From positions 66,520,783-66,584,782 of the forward strand of contig OY821519.1 in NCBI GenBank assembly GCA_963682025.1: DNA of 64,000 nt. Reading direction: 5' to 3'. Both the position numbers and the translations under genes were made by a program. The notes below the pieces were generated by a model. The model was not told the origin of the DNA. It saw only the letters and a list, made by a program, of their open reading frames with translations, and made no database searches. This document shows positions 32,550 to 44,594 of the stretch, in pieces. Within the stretch, counting starts at the first letter, position 1. Every line of letters begins with the position of its first letter. This stretch comes from Cordilura impudica. Taxonomy: Eukaryota > Arthropoda > Insecta > Diptera > Scathophagidae.

Positions 32550-33515
32550 CTAATGTTAACTAAATCAATAGGGAGAGTCGGAGACCGACTCATATTAATT
32601 TTTCGAAAAGAAATTAGTTTCTATGCGACCTGTCCCTTCCGGACCACCTTAGGGGGACGCTTTTAAAAATTTTGCGATTTTTGTGTAACTATAGAAAAAA
32701 TATTTTTTTAGTTAAGTTAAGTAGAAACTTTTTTTTCGATATTGCTATTATATTTCGGGTTTCACATCCTTTTCTGTCAGTTTCTCTTCGAAGGTAACAC
32801 CTTTCATTAATGTTGGATTATTTGTTTTATATGCAGATTGTAACATAGCATTTGAGGTATCGCTGAAGAAATTTTCGATTCAAAATGTTGATAAATAAGT
32901 CCGTGACAGCGAATCTCTGGAGGCTAGTCAAAAAAAAGTTGTTTTGCGGTGAACATCATAACTCATTACCGGATCATACGCAATAAAATCACCGAAATGC
33001 GTTTGAAAGTTGATATGTTTCCCGAGGTAATAACGAGAGGTTTTTTTATTTTTTTTTATTTTTGATAGCGTTTCGAATTGAAGATCACGATTTTTGCCAT
33101 AAAATTTCGGTGAATTTGTTTTTAAAAAATGGGCAAAAATGGTAAAAGAAACAAAAACTGTTCATGGTTACCTGGTAATTTATGTAGTATATAAAATTTG
33201 AAAAGAATTGGTCAAGTAGATTTTTTTATTTGCGAGAAAATCGATTTAAGGTCTTTTAAAACCTGATTTACATACGATATACCGTATGTGGTCGGTCGTT
33301 TGAAGCGCTGTGTTATCGTTAGTTTTGCTCCAATTTTATTGAAATTTTGACACAACACTCTCGACTTGCTGTAGATTCAATAAAAAATACAAAAAAGGGT
33401 TTTGAAAATAAGGAAAACCAAATTTAATTTTTTTTAGTTACTTTTTAAAAAATTTTATATTTTCAAGAAAAGGTATTTTTTTAAGAAAGCTCTCCTTTGT
33501 AAAAAAGGTACTTTT
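32550..33515. other. No recognised gene
   Basis: AT-rich interior of the composite element. No frame or repeat I can assign. Confidence 0.45.
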
Positions 33516-34296
33516 TATACCCTATACCACTATGTGGTTTGGGTATAATGACTTTGTGCTGCTGTTTGTAACAACCAAAAATATTTGACCTAGACCCATC
33601 TTTAATTATACCGATCGAATCAGAATTACTTTTTGAGTTGATTTAACAATGTCCGTCCGTCCGTCCGTCCGTCTGTGTGTCCATGTAAAGCTTGTAATCA
33701 AACTGCAGGTCGCAAATATGAATATATTTTGATGAAATTTGGTGTATAAGCTTTAATCGGCCATGGGATAAACGGTGTTGGAATTGGTGAGAATCGGTCC
33801 ATGCTTAGACCTAGCCCCCATACAAATTACCCCTATGAAATCGACATAAATTGCCATAAGATCCAAATTGTCATATAGATCTTACTCAAATTGGGTTTTG
33901 TATGCATTCATTACGTCCATTAATGAGTAATCCAAAAATGATCCCTTTGGCCCCATATAGGGCTGCTTCCCGATCTTCACTTAAATCTATTAAAAAACAA
34001 AAATATTCCACTGATTCTTCTCAGATTTTTTTGTATATATTTTTGAAAAATACAAGAGACTTTACCAATCATGATCAGGATCGGTCCATTTTTGGACCTA
34101 GTCCCCATATAGATATAGCATCCGATATGAACTTTTTCATATCTGCAGCCAAACAAATTAATAAAAATCCCACTCAAATTTGGTTTTTGCTCATTTTCTA
34201 TGTCCAGTTAGTTGGGCCTAAGAGATAGGGTTTCTAATCGCATGGTATAGGGTATCGTATAGTCGGTCTAGACCGACTATAATTTTCTTACTTGTT
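33516..34296 (-). repeat. HP repeat, full-length copy
   Basis: Complete from the hairpin end (33516) to the 24-bp palindrome and CTTACTTGTT. It has a four-fold CCGT run near 33652-33671. Low divergence from the 20, 24 and 61 kb copies. Confidence 0.9.
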
Positions 34297-34707
34297 AAAA
34301 ATAAGGGTACTGTTTGAAAAAATTAACTATTTTTTTAAGAAAAGTATTTATTTTTGAAATGATGCTTTTTTAAAATGTAAATATTTTTTAAGTAAATATA
34401 ATCTTCTATATAAAAGTGTACTTTTAAAACAAGATTAGTTTTTTTTAGAAAAATGTGTACTTTAAACAAAATGCTACTTTTTTAGAAACAGTGTATTTTT
34501 AAAAAAAAAAGGAAAACTTGAAAAAAGCTACTTTAGTTAGGGAATATATTTTGTCTCCATAGTGATGATTTCCTTTATTACGTATATCGGGAGACTTTTA
34601 TGTTAACAGTGTGTTGTTCAACCATATAGTTTTCAGTATTATTCGATTATTATTTCAGTATTTATTCGAAATGAGTTAACGTATATGTTTCTGTGTCATT
34701 TATTTAT
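34297..34707. other. No recognised gene
   Basis: T-rich and A-rich runs only; no frame or repeat assigned. Confidence 0.45.
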
Positions 34708-34711
34708 TTAA

Positions 34712-35250
34712 CCCTCCTATACCCGCGCGTTGGTCTGTGAGACCGACAAAACACTTTTTTATACATATCATATCTTTCCAGAAACGCTAGAAAATTGAGT
34801 TTTTTTTAGCTGGCGGATTTTTTACAAGCTTTATTTTACTGCATGCCAGGTATTTGTATGACCCGTACGTGTTGTATATTTAGTCACAATTCGGTCTGTG
34901 AGACCGACGCGGGTATGTCCTGATTTTAATTTTAAGGCTGCAAACTAAGTCAGTATATGATTTATGTTTTGCACAAGAAGTGCTTTTATGTTTGTAAAAG
35001 TTAATTTTTATTTTTGTGAAGAAAACTGTGTTTTTGTTTTGTTTTTATGATATTTAAGAAAACCGTCGATTTTGATGACTACTTTGTAAAAGAAAAAAAA
35101 TCAATAAAATTAATTAAAATAAATTAAATGCATAACGTAATTTTCTTTACTATATCTTCAAGTTTTATATAAAATGTTTATTTGTTAAAGTTTTATTTAT
35201 AACCGCGCGCGGTTATATGTGTTACAAAAATTAGCACGGGTATAGAAAGG
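34712..35250. mobile_element. piggyBac-type MITE, 539 bp
   Basis: Flanked by TTAA on both sides (34708-34711 and 35251-35254). Ends are CCCTCCTATACCCGCGC and the inverse of CCTTTCTATACCCGTGC, about 17 bp with three mismatches. Two subterminal copies of GGTCTGTGAGACCGAC lie at about 34732 and 34892; each contains the palindrome-like GGTCT/AGACC. No coding capacity. The piggyBac at 9141 has different ends, so it is not the obvious parent. Confidence 0.8.
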
Positions 35251-35254
35251 TTAA

Positions 35255-36589
35255 ATTATATAAAATTAAACAACACGATGTGTTTTTTCAACTGTATTTT
35301 CAAGGCTGTGTTTTTTATTTTTTTATTTCTGTTTCATACTATTACACAGTACAACATTTTTCAGCTCATTGATTTGCGACTCAGTTCTGAGAATTGCAAC
35401 TGAAAGTAGCTCAAAAAATAAGAACTTCTGCATCATTAGTTTTGTCAAGTTGGCTGCCATTATAATTTAATGGCCATACGAATTTTTTACTGGAGGTGGA
35501 TTTTTATCACTTTTTGTATATTTTAATACGGTTATAACTCCATAACCGTACGGAATATCTCTTTTGTCTCTGAAAGTTGTAGATATTGGTTAGGAGAAAA
35601 AAATCGGAATAAACATACCCGAAAAAAGTGCATTCAGTGCCTTAAAAATCGCAAAAATGCCAATTTTCCTCCATTTTTCCTCATTTTCACCTTTTTTGCT
35701 AAATAACTATATTACAAATCCACAAATATGCTGTTTTTTTCTTTATAAACTTTATTTTGCATGAAAATAAAAATTGCGATTCATATTACAGCTATTCAGA
35801 CACAGAAAATATGAGATTTGTATTTGTTATCTATGTCTGGAAACAAAATTTAGAACATTTTAAGTTATTGTCAATACCCATCCTGGTTGAAGACATATTA
35901 TCACTTTAATATAAAACTTCTTTCTATTGACAATTAATTTCAATAGAAACTTTTGATGGAATTTTATAATAAAAACAACAAGCATTTTTAATATCTAGTC
36001 TATATTTGAAGTGTATTAAAAAGTAAGGGAAATCTATTCCTTATTTTATTTTGAAAAATTTCATTGCACTGAACATAGTTTTGACTTCATCATCTGAGTT
36101 CAGAAAAGTTACTATATCTACAACGAAACTTAATGATTTAAAAAAAAAGTAATTCATTGATTGAGTTTTTGAACTTAATTGCTCCTTCAATTTCTTTTCT
36201 TAACTTTTCCAAATGCTCCCAAGAAAAAAAAACATTACCAAATAATGGGTTTTAGAAGGAGAAGTAACTGGTTGAAGTTTGCCTGATAAGCTCATTATTT
36301 TAGCACGTGGATATCATTGGAAGTAGCTGGTTGCCTAAGAACTCATTATTTTCGCTTTCATAGTAATGCAGTATGCAGGGAGCTGGCATGAAATATAAGT
36401 AGCTGTATAACACATTATTAGTAAGGCGTTATTTTCACTTTAGAAGTAATGTAGTGTGCAGGTGTAGGTCATTATTGGTAATGCAAAAATCAATTAGCTG
36501 CTATTACGAAACTTTTCCTAGGCTTTTATAAAATTTATATCATCAGAGATTTTAAAAAAATGTTTTCTATGCTGAACTAAAAAAAAAAT
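35255..36589. other. No recognised gene
   Basis: Between about 36240 and 36480 three diverged blocks repeat a pattern of CATTATT, then AGTAATG.AGT, then TGCAGG, suggesting an old short tandem duplication. Otherwise AT-rich and non-coding. Confidence 0.45.
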
Positions 36590-36944
36590 CATGTGAGTCC
36601 GATCACAGGGAAGATGTGTAAACATTTAGTAATTAAAAATTTTTTAATGTCATTTTTTAAAATCAAACAGAAAGCAAAAACTGTTTCAGCTAATTCAACA
36701 ACCATTTGCTGTAAAACGTTAAAAATATCCCAATATAAACGTATATAAGTTATACATAGATGACGCTTTTAAAAAAGTGACATAAAACAACAATGTTATA
36801 TCATAATTTTTTCACCAAGCCAATCATAAGTCACACAGCGTTATCTGCTTCAGCTCACACCGATATGAGTTACGCTGTTTTTGTGGTTGTATTGTGAAAT
36901 AGAAATTTACCCCACTGCGCGTATAGATGTTTACACATCAAAAA

Positions 36945-37529
36945 TGTTATATTGTAAAATTATATGGAAGTTTAGCTCTTATCTTGGAAATAATAGATTA
37001 TGCGAACTGAATTAACTTTTGTTTGATTAATTGTTTTTTACGGTTCTTCAATGTTATTGCCGAAAACTTGCTTTTTCAGCTCTATAACATAAACAGCCAT
37101 TAATACCTACCTATTATATTTTAATAAACGATATAACTGAGGAAAAAGTTCTGTGTGTTCCCCATTTTTGGCTTCGATGCTGAGTTAATTTTTTGTACAC
37201 CTGATGAAATTTAGCCAATTAGATATAGTGTTTTGAATCATTGCACGTATTCATTGGCAGCACCATCTCCAATGATTTTACATCAACAAAGCTAAAATAA
37301 GTTTTCAACACAAACTCTCCATAATTGCTTTATTTGCCCCCTCTATAAAAAGCCATTTGGTTGGTGCTATCAACGGAATTTTTGTTGGCATATCGGAACA
37401 CTTGTTAATATATAAATTTTATAATTTGTTTCTCACTTACGAGGAAATGAGCCAATAATGGACGAGTTTAAAGTTGGACGAGGAACAGTGTAATAGAGTA
37501 CTTAAAGCTCTGAAATAATCCCCCATATT
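36945..37529. other. No recognised gene
   Basis: AT-rich stretch outside the composite element; nothing assignable. Confidence 0.45.
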
Positions 37530-38281
37530 TATACCCTATACCACTATGTGGTTTGGGTATAATGGCTTTGTGCTGCTGTTTGTAACTACCAAAAATATTA
37601 GACCTAGACCCATCTTTTATTATATCGATCAACTCGGAATCACTTACTGAGTCGATTTAGCGCTGCCCGTCCGTCTATCCGTCTGTCCGCCTGTGTGTCC
37701 ATGTAAACCTTGTAATCAAACTGCAGGTCACAAATATGAACACATTTTGATGAAATTTGGTATGTAAGCTTTTGTCGCCCAATGGATGAACGCTGTTGGA
37801 ATTGGTGAGAATCGGTCTATGTTCAGATCTAGCCCCCATACAAATGACCCCTATGAAATCGACATAAATTGCCATAAGATCCAAATTGTCATATAGATCT
37901 TACTTAAATTGGGTTTGTATGCATTCATTACATCCATTAATGAGTAGTCCAAAAATAATTCCTTTGGCCCCATATAGAGCTGATTACCGATCTTCACTTA
38001 AATCTAACAGAAAACAAAAATATTGCACTGATTCTTCTCAAATTTTGTTTGTATATATTTTTGCAAAATACAACAGACTTTACTAAACATGGTCAGGATC
38101 GGTCCATTTTTGGGCCTAGTCCCCATATAGATATGGTATCCGATATGAACTTTTTCATATCTGCAGCCAAAATAATTACTACAAATTCCACTCAAATTTG
38201 GTTTATGCTTATTTTCTGTGTCCAGTTAGTTGGGCCTAAGAGATAGGGTTTCTAAAAGTATGGTATAGGGTTCCTACTTGT
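37530..38281 (-). repeat. HP repeat, copy lacking the palindrome
   Basis: Complete hairpin end at 37530 and full body, but at the far end the sequence jumps from TGGTATAGGGT to CCTACTTGT, so the 24-bp palindrome and its spacer have been lost by a clean deletion. Confidence 0.88.
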
Positions 38282-38399
38282 ATTTTATTATTAATTGAAA
38301 ATGGAAAAGGTATTTTACAAATTATTTAATGTTCCTTCATATTTATAAAACGCTACATGAATTGGTTCTATTGTGATAAATAAGAAATATAGTTAATTT

Positions 38400-39820
38400 T
38401 TTAAAGTAAGGGAAGTGTTACACTTTTGCACTCTCTTTCTCAACTCCCCTAAACCATAAAACGATAAATCCAAATACCAAATTTTAATTAAATTTACCAA
38501 CATTTTAATAACATTTTATTATTTAATAACATTTATTTTATACGTGTTTATTTAAGATGGAAGCAACAAAAGTGCGTGAAATAATATATCTGGTGGAAAA
38601 AAAGAATCAGCCATATGACGGTCCAAAGATTAAAGCAAAAACATTATATTAAAACCTTAATGACTCATCTTGGATATACCAAAAAGATTGACGACAGAAC
38701 TGGTCGTCACCTTGCAAAATGACAATGCAATTACTCCAGCTGCAGCTCTTAGAATGTTAAATATTGATGCCAGCGAGCAGACAGCCCGCCGCTGTCACAA
38801 AAGATTGAATGCTAAGAAGAAGAAATCATTTTGACCAAGAAAAAAAAAAGAAAAAAAAAACAATATCAAACATCGTAAAGAATTCACGCAAGTCTACCAA
38901 AATTGGACTGAGAGTGACCGGAACGAGGTGCATATAAGTCACATATTTTTTGATTTTTTAGGTAATGCGATCTGGTGAAACCACATTAAGCAATTTGAGC
39001 CCGATGGACGATCTTGGTACTGGTCTAAATACCCAAACACCACAACCCCGAATGTAGTAACTCAAACCATGAAAAACGGTGGAAGCTCAATAATGGTATG
39101 GGGATACACTATAAAGAATAGAATGGGTCCACTGGTAAGAATTGAAGGTATTGTCAAAAAAGAACACAACTTATAATTTACAAAACAGTGTTTCTGCATG
39201 ACAATGATCAAGGACCCTTAGCTTTTTTGAGAGCTTCTATATAGCACTTAGATTATCTGGAAACTGCGAGCTATCATTTTATATAACTCCGAAAATATTC
39301 TAACGGATTCACACCTGCAGGCCATTTCATGGTATCAATTGGTTGACAGCATGATCAATGATCAATGATCATGCTGATCATTGTCTGGGCCAAAATAGTT
39401 AAATACCGGTTGAATATTCAACCAATTGATACCATGAAATGGCCTCCAGGAATGAATCCAATAGAATATATAAAATGAGAGCTCGCAGTTTTCAGATAAT
39501 CTGAAAGGGTAAAAGAAATTTGGGAAGCGATCCCCAAGGAAATCGGTGCACGTTTTTTTAGGAGTATGCCTTGCCGTATAGAAGCTCTCGAAAAATCTTA
39601 GGGTTACTGGACGAAATATTAATCAATTGCTTGAAACGGAGGAGACTGCAGGGGGCAAAAAGAATGCAGAATGAACTGTATTTTTTTATTTATGGAAATA
39701 GAACTAACTTGTTTAACGTTTTAGATTTACAAAAGACTAAAAAATAAGTTTAGTAATACGTTTTTCCGATTTATTTCGGAGCTTTATGTACCCTGTAGCA
39801 CATTTGCTCGTCACTGTATA
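38400..39820 (+). pseudogene. Tc1/mariner-superfamily (Tc1-like) transposase relic
   Basis: The reading begins near 38557 with 'MEATKVREIIYLVEKK'. The helix-turn-helix region is seen near 38725 as 'ITPAAALRMLNIDASEQTARR'. Further pieces are 'KEFTQVYQNWTESDRNEV' (near 38880), 'MKNGGSSIMVWGYT' and 'MGPLVRIEGIV' (39060-39150), a 'LHDND' block (near 39195), and 'MKWPPGMNPIEYIK' (near 39435), the segment carrying the last catalytic acid. Many stops and frameshifts. The likely right end is near 39818 (CACTGTATA); no matching left TIR was found. Confidence 0.75.
39250..39503. repeat. Inverted duplication (hairpin) inside the Tc1 relic
   Basis: Arms 39250-39346 and 39418-39503 are inverse copies of the segment coding the last catalytic block (GCCATTTCATGGTATCAATTG and its inverse). 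The 71-bp loop contains a near-perfect palindrome of GATCA/TGATC units (about 39347-39378). Confidence 0.85.
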
Positions 39821-39829
39821 GAAATATTT

Positions 39830-40296
39830 TTTTTTTTTTCTAAAGATTTAAGTAAGGAATACGAAAAAGTTTTTATATAGACTGTGGCCTACAATCGTCC
39901 TATAATGGTTCATGTTCTAGGTTTAGGTTAATGCGTCTAAAAACGTACATAAACCAAGTTAAAACGATATCTAATGATTAACAACATAGCAATCACCGAT
40001 TTGCACGATAGCAAACATCCTATAGCCAACAAAAATTATATACCAAATTTCATCAAAATTTATTCAGATATGCGAACTGAAGTTTGATTACAAAGTTTAC
40101 ATGAACACACAGACAGAAAGACAGATGGATAGACAGACGAATGGGCACACGGATAGACAGACAGACAGAGGGTAGTACGGACATCACTCAGTAGATGCGG
40201 AAAATGATGCTGAGTTGATCGGGGGGTCTAGCTGAAATATTTTTTGTAGTTACAAGCATCATCAAAAACCCACACAGAGTGCTATAGGGTATTAAA
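39830..40296 (+). repeat. HP repeat, strongly diverged copy
   Basis: Recognisable by AAGATTTAAGTAAGGA, CAAATTTCATCAAAAT, TTACAAAGTTTACATG, a CAGA-rich run, and the end AGAGTGCTATAGGGTAT. Probably one of the oldest copies here. Confidence 0.65.
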
Positions 40297-41337
40297 ATCT
40301 ACAAAATGTACTAATCCAAAAAAATATATAGATATAAGTGTGAAGTGCTTAGAAAAATAGTATTATTCTGAAATTTATTTTCCCCTCTAAATATTTCATA
40401 TGCATTGAGCTATTTTTACAAATTCGACCCACTCTATTGTATGTAATCGGGGACATCAATGTTTTTGGGCATCTCTTTGTACAAATATTATGTATCACTA
40501 TATTGGAATTGAGCCCAGTGCCTTACATTTTGTGTTTAAATATTGTGTGTTATGTGCTAGTAAACGTACATACATGCATACTCCCAGATACAAAAGTATG
40601 TGCTGTTGAATTTGCATAGATATATATATATATATATTTTTTGTTATCTGCTGGTCATTTGTATATTTTACATTTCATTTTAATCTATGATATTTATTAA
40701 CACCTTAGGCAAATTTAAAAAATAAAAGCTAAATGTTGCACTACTTATAGAAATTGACAGTTGAAAAAATTGGTTTGTTTAATCTGATCATAATTTGTTG
40801 ATAATATACGATGTATGAGATAAACACATCCCTTAAAATAACTGTTATATGTAAATGTGTGCAGGGTGTTTAGGTTTTAAATGTTTTAAAATGTAACTTA
40901 ATTATCTAGAATATTATCCTTTAGGATTCTACATTTAAAAGTTGACTTGACTCAATTTATATTGTATTAGTTTAATCAATTTCTACCTGAATGGTTCATA
41001 ATTTTTTAGCGTTATTTTTCCCCAGAGAAGAACTTTGCTTTTATATACATATATAAGATTATATTCTTTATCATAATAATAACGAAAAAGAATTCGAAAT
41101 ATGTCTGTACATAAGAACCGAGAGGCATATACACATGTATGTGCCCAGTCAGCATTTTATGAGATTAATGATCATATTCGAGCCATTTTCAACTCCTCTA
41201 CATGATTAAAATAATGTTCTTATTTTCTGATCATAAAGCACTAATTTTGGGGGTGCAAAATGTGCCCTACGTGCGACTGTCCTTGAAATCTCTTTTATTG
41301 CTCACTTTTCTGATCATTTTCGACTTAATTTAGGTTC
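40297..41337. other. No recognised gene
   Basis: AT-rich with a short TA run near 40620-40638. A 60-codon plus frame at 40437-40619 has no recognised family. Confidence 0.45.
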
Positions 41338-41506
41338 ATATATGTGACCTTCCCCGAGAAAAGGGACCTAGTGTGTCAAAAAACGGGTTGTGTCAAAAAC
41401 GGAGGATTCTGGTACCTAAAAGGGTGTAGAAACTTTAAATGCGTTTTTTTCTCAAAACTTAATTTTCACTCACTAGGTCCCTTTTCTCGGAGAAGATCAC
41501 ATATAT
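41338..41506. mobile_element. Small hairpin element, 169 bp
   Basis: Arms of about 34 bp (41338-41371 and 41473-41506) pair almost perfectly: GAGAAAAGGGACCTAGTG against CACTAGGTCCCTTTTCTC, with ATATGTGA/TCACATAT at the outer ends. No coding capacity. Likely a MITE. Confidence 0.8.
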
Positions 41507-41592
41507 AATAACGCGCAAATTATGCAAATTGTAGGAAATTTAATTTTTTCATTTCATTTTGTTCTTTAAACGTTTTTCTAATCTATATATAT

Positions 41593-44305
41593 GGGGGATT
41601 TCATGCCAAGTGCACCAACTTTTTGAAACCGATGTCTTCCGATCGGGATGAAATTTGCACTAAGGTTAGTCCTATCGGATTGTAGTTTAGACACAATTTT
41701 TCAACAAGATCGGTCCAGATCTCTCGGAGTTAGAGGGTATCAAAATTTGACAAATTGGCCAAACAGGTGTTTTTTCTCATCCATGTAACTTATTACCTAT
41801 TGCTCTTATAAAATTTTCTCCCAAAGAGTTTAGATAGCTATTTCTTCTAGGTAATACTTCGGAAAAAAATACTTAAAAAAAAAAAAAAAATTTGTAGACT
41901 TTTTTTTTTGCTAAATTAAAGCATTTTTTGCCTTTTTTCAAAAAAGGCATTTTTTTTTTTCATAAGAAAGCTTAGGATTTTTCCTTTAAGAGTTTTTTGG
42001 TTGCTTAGTGGGATGGGAGTGGGATATCTGTCAAAATATATGTTTTGTAACTCAAGACAACGGTTTTTAAATTTTTCACAAATGCACTATTTTGAATTTT
42101 TTCCTATTTGTGTCTAAAATCTTACAAATAAAACTTATACTAAAAAACTAAACAAACTAAACTTTCCGAAGGTATATAACATACCTAACTAAAATTTTAT
42201 ACCCTCGATACTGTAATACCCAGAATATGTTAACCTCAGGAAAAAAATCACTTTTTTTCTATAGAAATGTTAAAAAATTATTATTTTTTATTTATTTTTA
42301 ATAATAATTTAATTAATGTATGATAATAATAATATTAAAAATAAAAAGATAAATAATTTATTAAAATTTAAACTTAATTGCATTAGATCCATTTATATCA
42401 TAACTATTTTTATACTTAATTTATTGTAGCTGATGAAGTATTTAAGTCTTGTAATTTTTTAAATACCCAGTCTTTCATCCAGCTTTTTTGTCACCTTTAT
42501 TTACTGTGTTTTTTTGTCAATCCTTTCTTGGCGTTACTAGGTTCAGCTGTTGATTTTGCTGCTGATTTATTTGTTGTCTTTGGAAAGAAATGGCATTGAA
42601 TAGAGGCAGAAAACTTTTTCAACTTGAGTCTTCTATCGACAAGCGGTATAAAAGCATGGTATGGAGAGGTGCCATCGATTGTTACCGCAGCATCGAATCT
42701 GCTCTTCAGTGTTTTCAATGTTTCCTGATGATCCTCTTTGCTAATAAAAACTATTTTAGTTTCTTTACAATAACTCTTTGCCCAATGGAATAAAGCAGTC
42801 GCATTTAAGTTGCGATCTTGATGAGAGCACTGGAGGATATACTTCGCTGCATTTCTTTTAAGGTTTGCTCCAATAACATCGCACGCTCCTTTCCCATGAG
42901 CAGTAGAATGAAAATGCCACTCAGCTGGCATTCCAAAATCTTTTTCCTGGGCATAAGGTTTGCCAAGCTACTTTTGTTTTTAAATGTTGACGAGCTCCGT
43001 CCGAAACGTGGTATACCTTCTTTACTGTAAATTTAGATTTTAGAAATTTTAGTCTTCTCTTCTTGTGCTCATAAACTGCAACGGTATCATGTTTTAAATC
43101 GTCGGATATGATTGCCATACTTTTGTGTTCCAGTTGTTCATCTTTCATGTAGTAAATAACTACTTTGAATATAGTTGCTTGGTCGTTATTGAAGTGGAAT
43201 GCTTGTATGGCATCCTAAAAAACATATTTATAGTTTTCTGCGAAATCATATGAAATAACGAATTCACCAGACTTCAAATGTATCTTCAAATCCTTGAAGA
43301 ATTGCTCTTTGACTAAAAAGTCATGGTTTCTCAAGTTTAGCAATCCTGTACACATTTCTTCCACAAAATCATCCACATTTAAAATGATTGTTTTCAGTCC
43401 AAGAATCAAATTTGACCTCCTCTATATATTCTCGATCTAAAGAGTTGATTAAATTTTCTTTGATGAATGTGGTTTTCGGGCAATTGGTACATTCACCTAA
43501 GTGGCAAGAAGTTGTTGCATTAGGACACATAGTCAATTTAAAGCAATCGCGGTAATCGTGTAAATCTTCTGCCGAATCATCTGTTAAATACTTTAAGTTG
43601 ATTTCCTTCAACATCAGTTTAACATTTTCATGGTAAATTTGGGTTAATTTCGTGATGCCAATTCTAACATCCTCGTGTTCAGATTGAAATGTTGCAAATA
43701 ACTCTTTCAGGTTACAGATAACCATTCTCTTCTGTTATGTTATGAAGGTATGTTACATACCTTCGGAAAGGTTAATTTGTCTAGTTTCTCAGTAAAAGTT
43801 TTATTTGTAAGGTTTTACACACAAATAGGAAAAAATTCAAAATAGTGCATTTGTGAGTTACAAAACATTTATTTTGATAGATATTCCACTCCCATCCCAC
43901 TAAGCGACCAAAAAGCTCTTAAAGAAAAAATCCTAAGCTTTCTTATGAAAAAAAAATGCACTTTTTGAAAAAAAGGCAAAAAATGCTTTAATTCAGGAAA
44001 AAAGGTCTTAATTTTTTTTTTTTTTTTTAAGTGTTTTTTTCCGAAATATCGAAGAAATAGCTATCTAAACTATTTGGGAGAAAATTTTCTAAGAACAATA
44101 GGTAATAAGTTACATGGATGAGAAAAAACACCTGTTTGGCCAAAATATCAAATTTTGATCCCCTCTAACTCAGAGAGATCTGGACCGATCTTATTGAAAA
44201 ATTGTGTCTAAACTACTATCTAATAGGACTAACGTTCGTGCAAATTTCATCCCGATCGGAAGACATAGGTTTCAAAAGTTGGTGCACTTGACATGAAACC
44301 CCCCC
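41593..44305 (-). mobile_element. Family A DNA transposon, copy 2 (2713 bp)
   Basis: Same TIR start (GGGGGATTTCATG...) and ATAT on both sides (41589-41592; 44306-44309). TIRs here extend about 570-590 bp (to about 42185 and from about 43740), ending near CTTTCCGAAGGTAT. The interior codes a broken transposase on the minus strand. This is the most complete family A copy. Confidence 0.9.
42497..43725 (-). pseudogene. Family A transposase
   Basis: In order: 'MVICNLKELFATFQSEHEDV' (43725 on), 'YHENVKLMLKEINLKYL', Cys cluster 'CPNATTSCHLGECTNCP', 'DFAENYKYVF', 'DDLKHDTVAVYEHKKRR', 'VYHVSDGARQHLK', 'AEWHFHSTAHGKGACDVIG', 'LKRNAAKYILQCSHQD' and 'KSRFDAAVTIDGTSPYHAF', ending in a Lys/Ala/Ser-rich tail. 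The acidic blocks DFAEN, SDG and AEWHF match family B. Three frames are needed and there is a stop near 43215. Compared with B the N-terminal ~270 residues and about 20 residues around the CVC motif are absent, as in copy 1. Confidence 0.85.
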
Positions 44306-44594
44306 ATATTCATGAATACTTACATAAAATTCATTAAATTTTGAATTTTTACATAAAATTCATTAAATATCATTACAGATATTTGTTGAATACAAAGAAA
44401 ATATATAAATGGGCTTGTTGAGAAATAATTCTATAAGAGCAATACTACCTACAATAGTATTCAGTGCATCGAAAGAACAATTAGCGATAAAACTCAGCTA
44501 ATAAGTAAACGATTTGCAAAACTGGAAGAAGTTCATAAAAAAATATGCTGTTATAAAAACTCTTAAGAGTTACGAATCCTGGAGGATATAGAAG

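Larger units (their letters stand above)
31407..36944. mobile_element. 5.5-kb composite with degenerate inverted ends
   Basis: TTTTGATGTGTAAACATC at 31407 is matched in inverse at the right end (to 36944). The pairing continues for about 95 bp (TATTTCACAATACAA, CACAAAAACAG). A second inverted pair lies further in: CCCTGTGATCGGACTCACAT near 32522 and its inverse near 36591. The interior has no coding frame and holds three separate insertions. It looks like an old non-autonomous element with long TIRs or a large palindromic duplication; target duplication not resolved. Confidence 0.55.

Noticed and set aside
33902..34228. Conserved ~65-108 aa protein in several places (also near 24.9, 38.0 and 61.8 kb)
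   Set aside because: Every instance lies inside an HP repeat; conservation is that of the repeat DNA, with both strands open in the same region.
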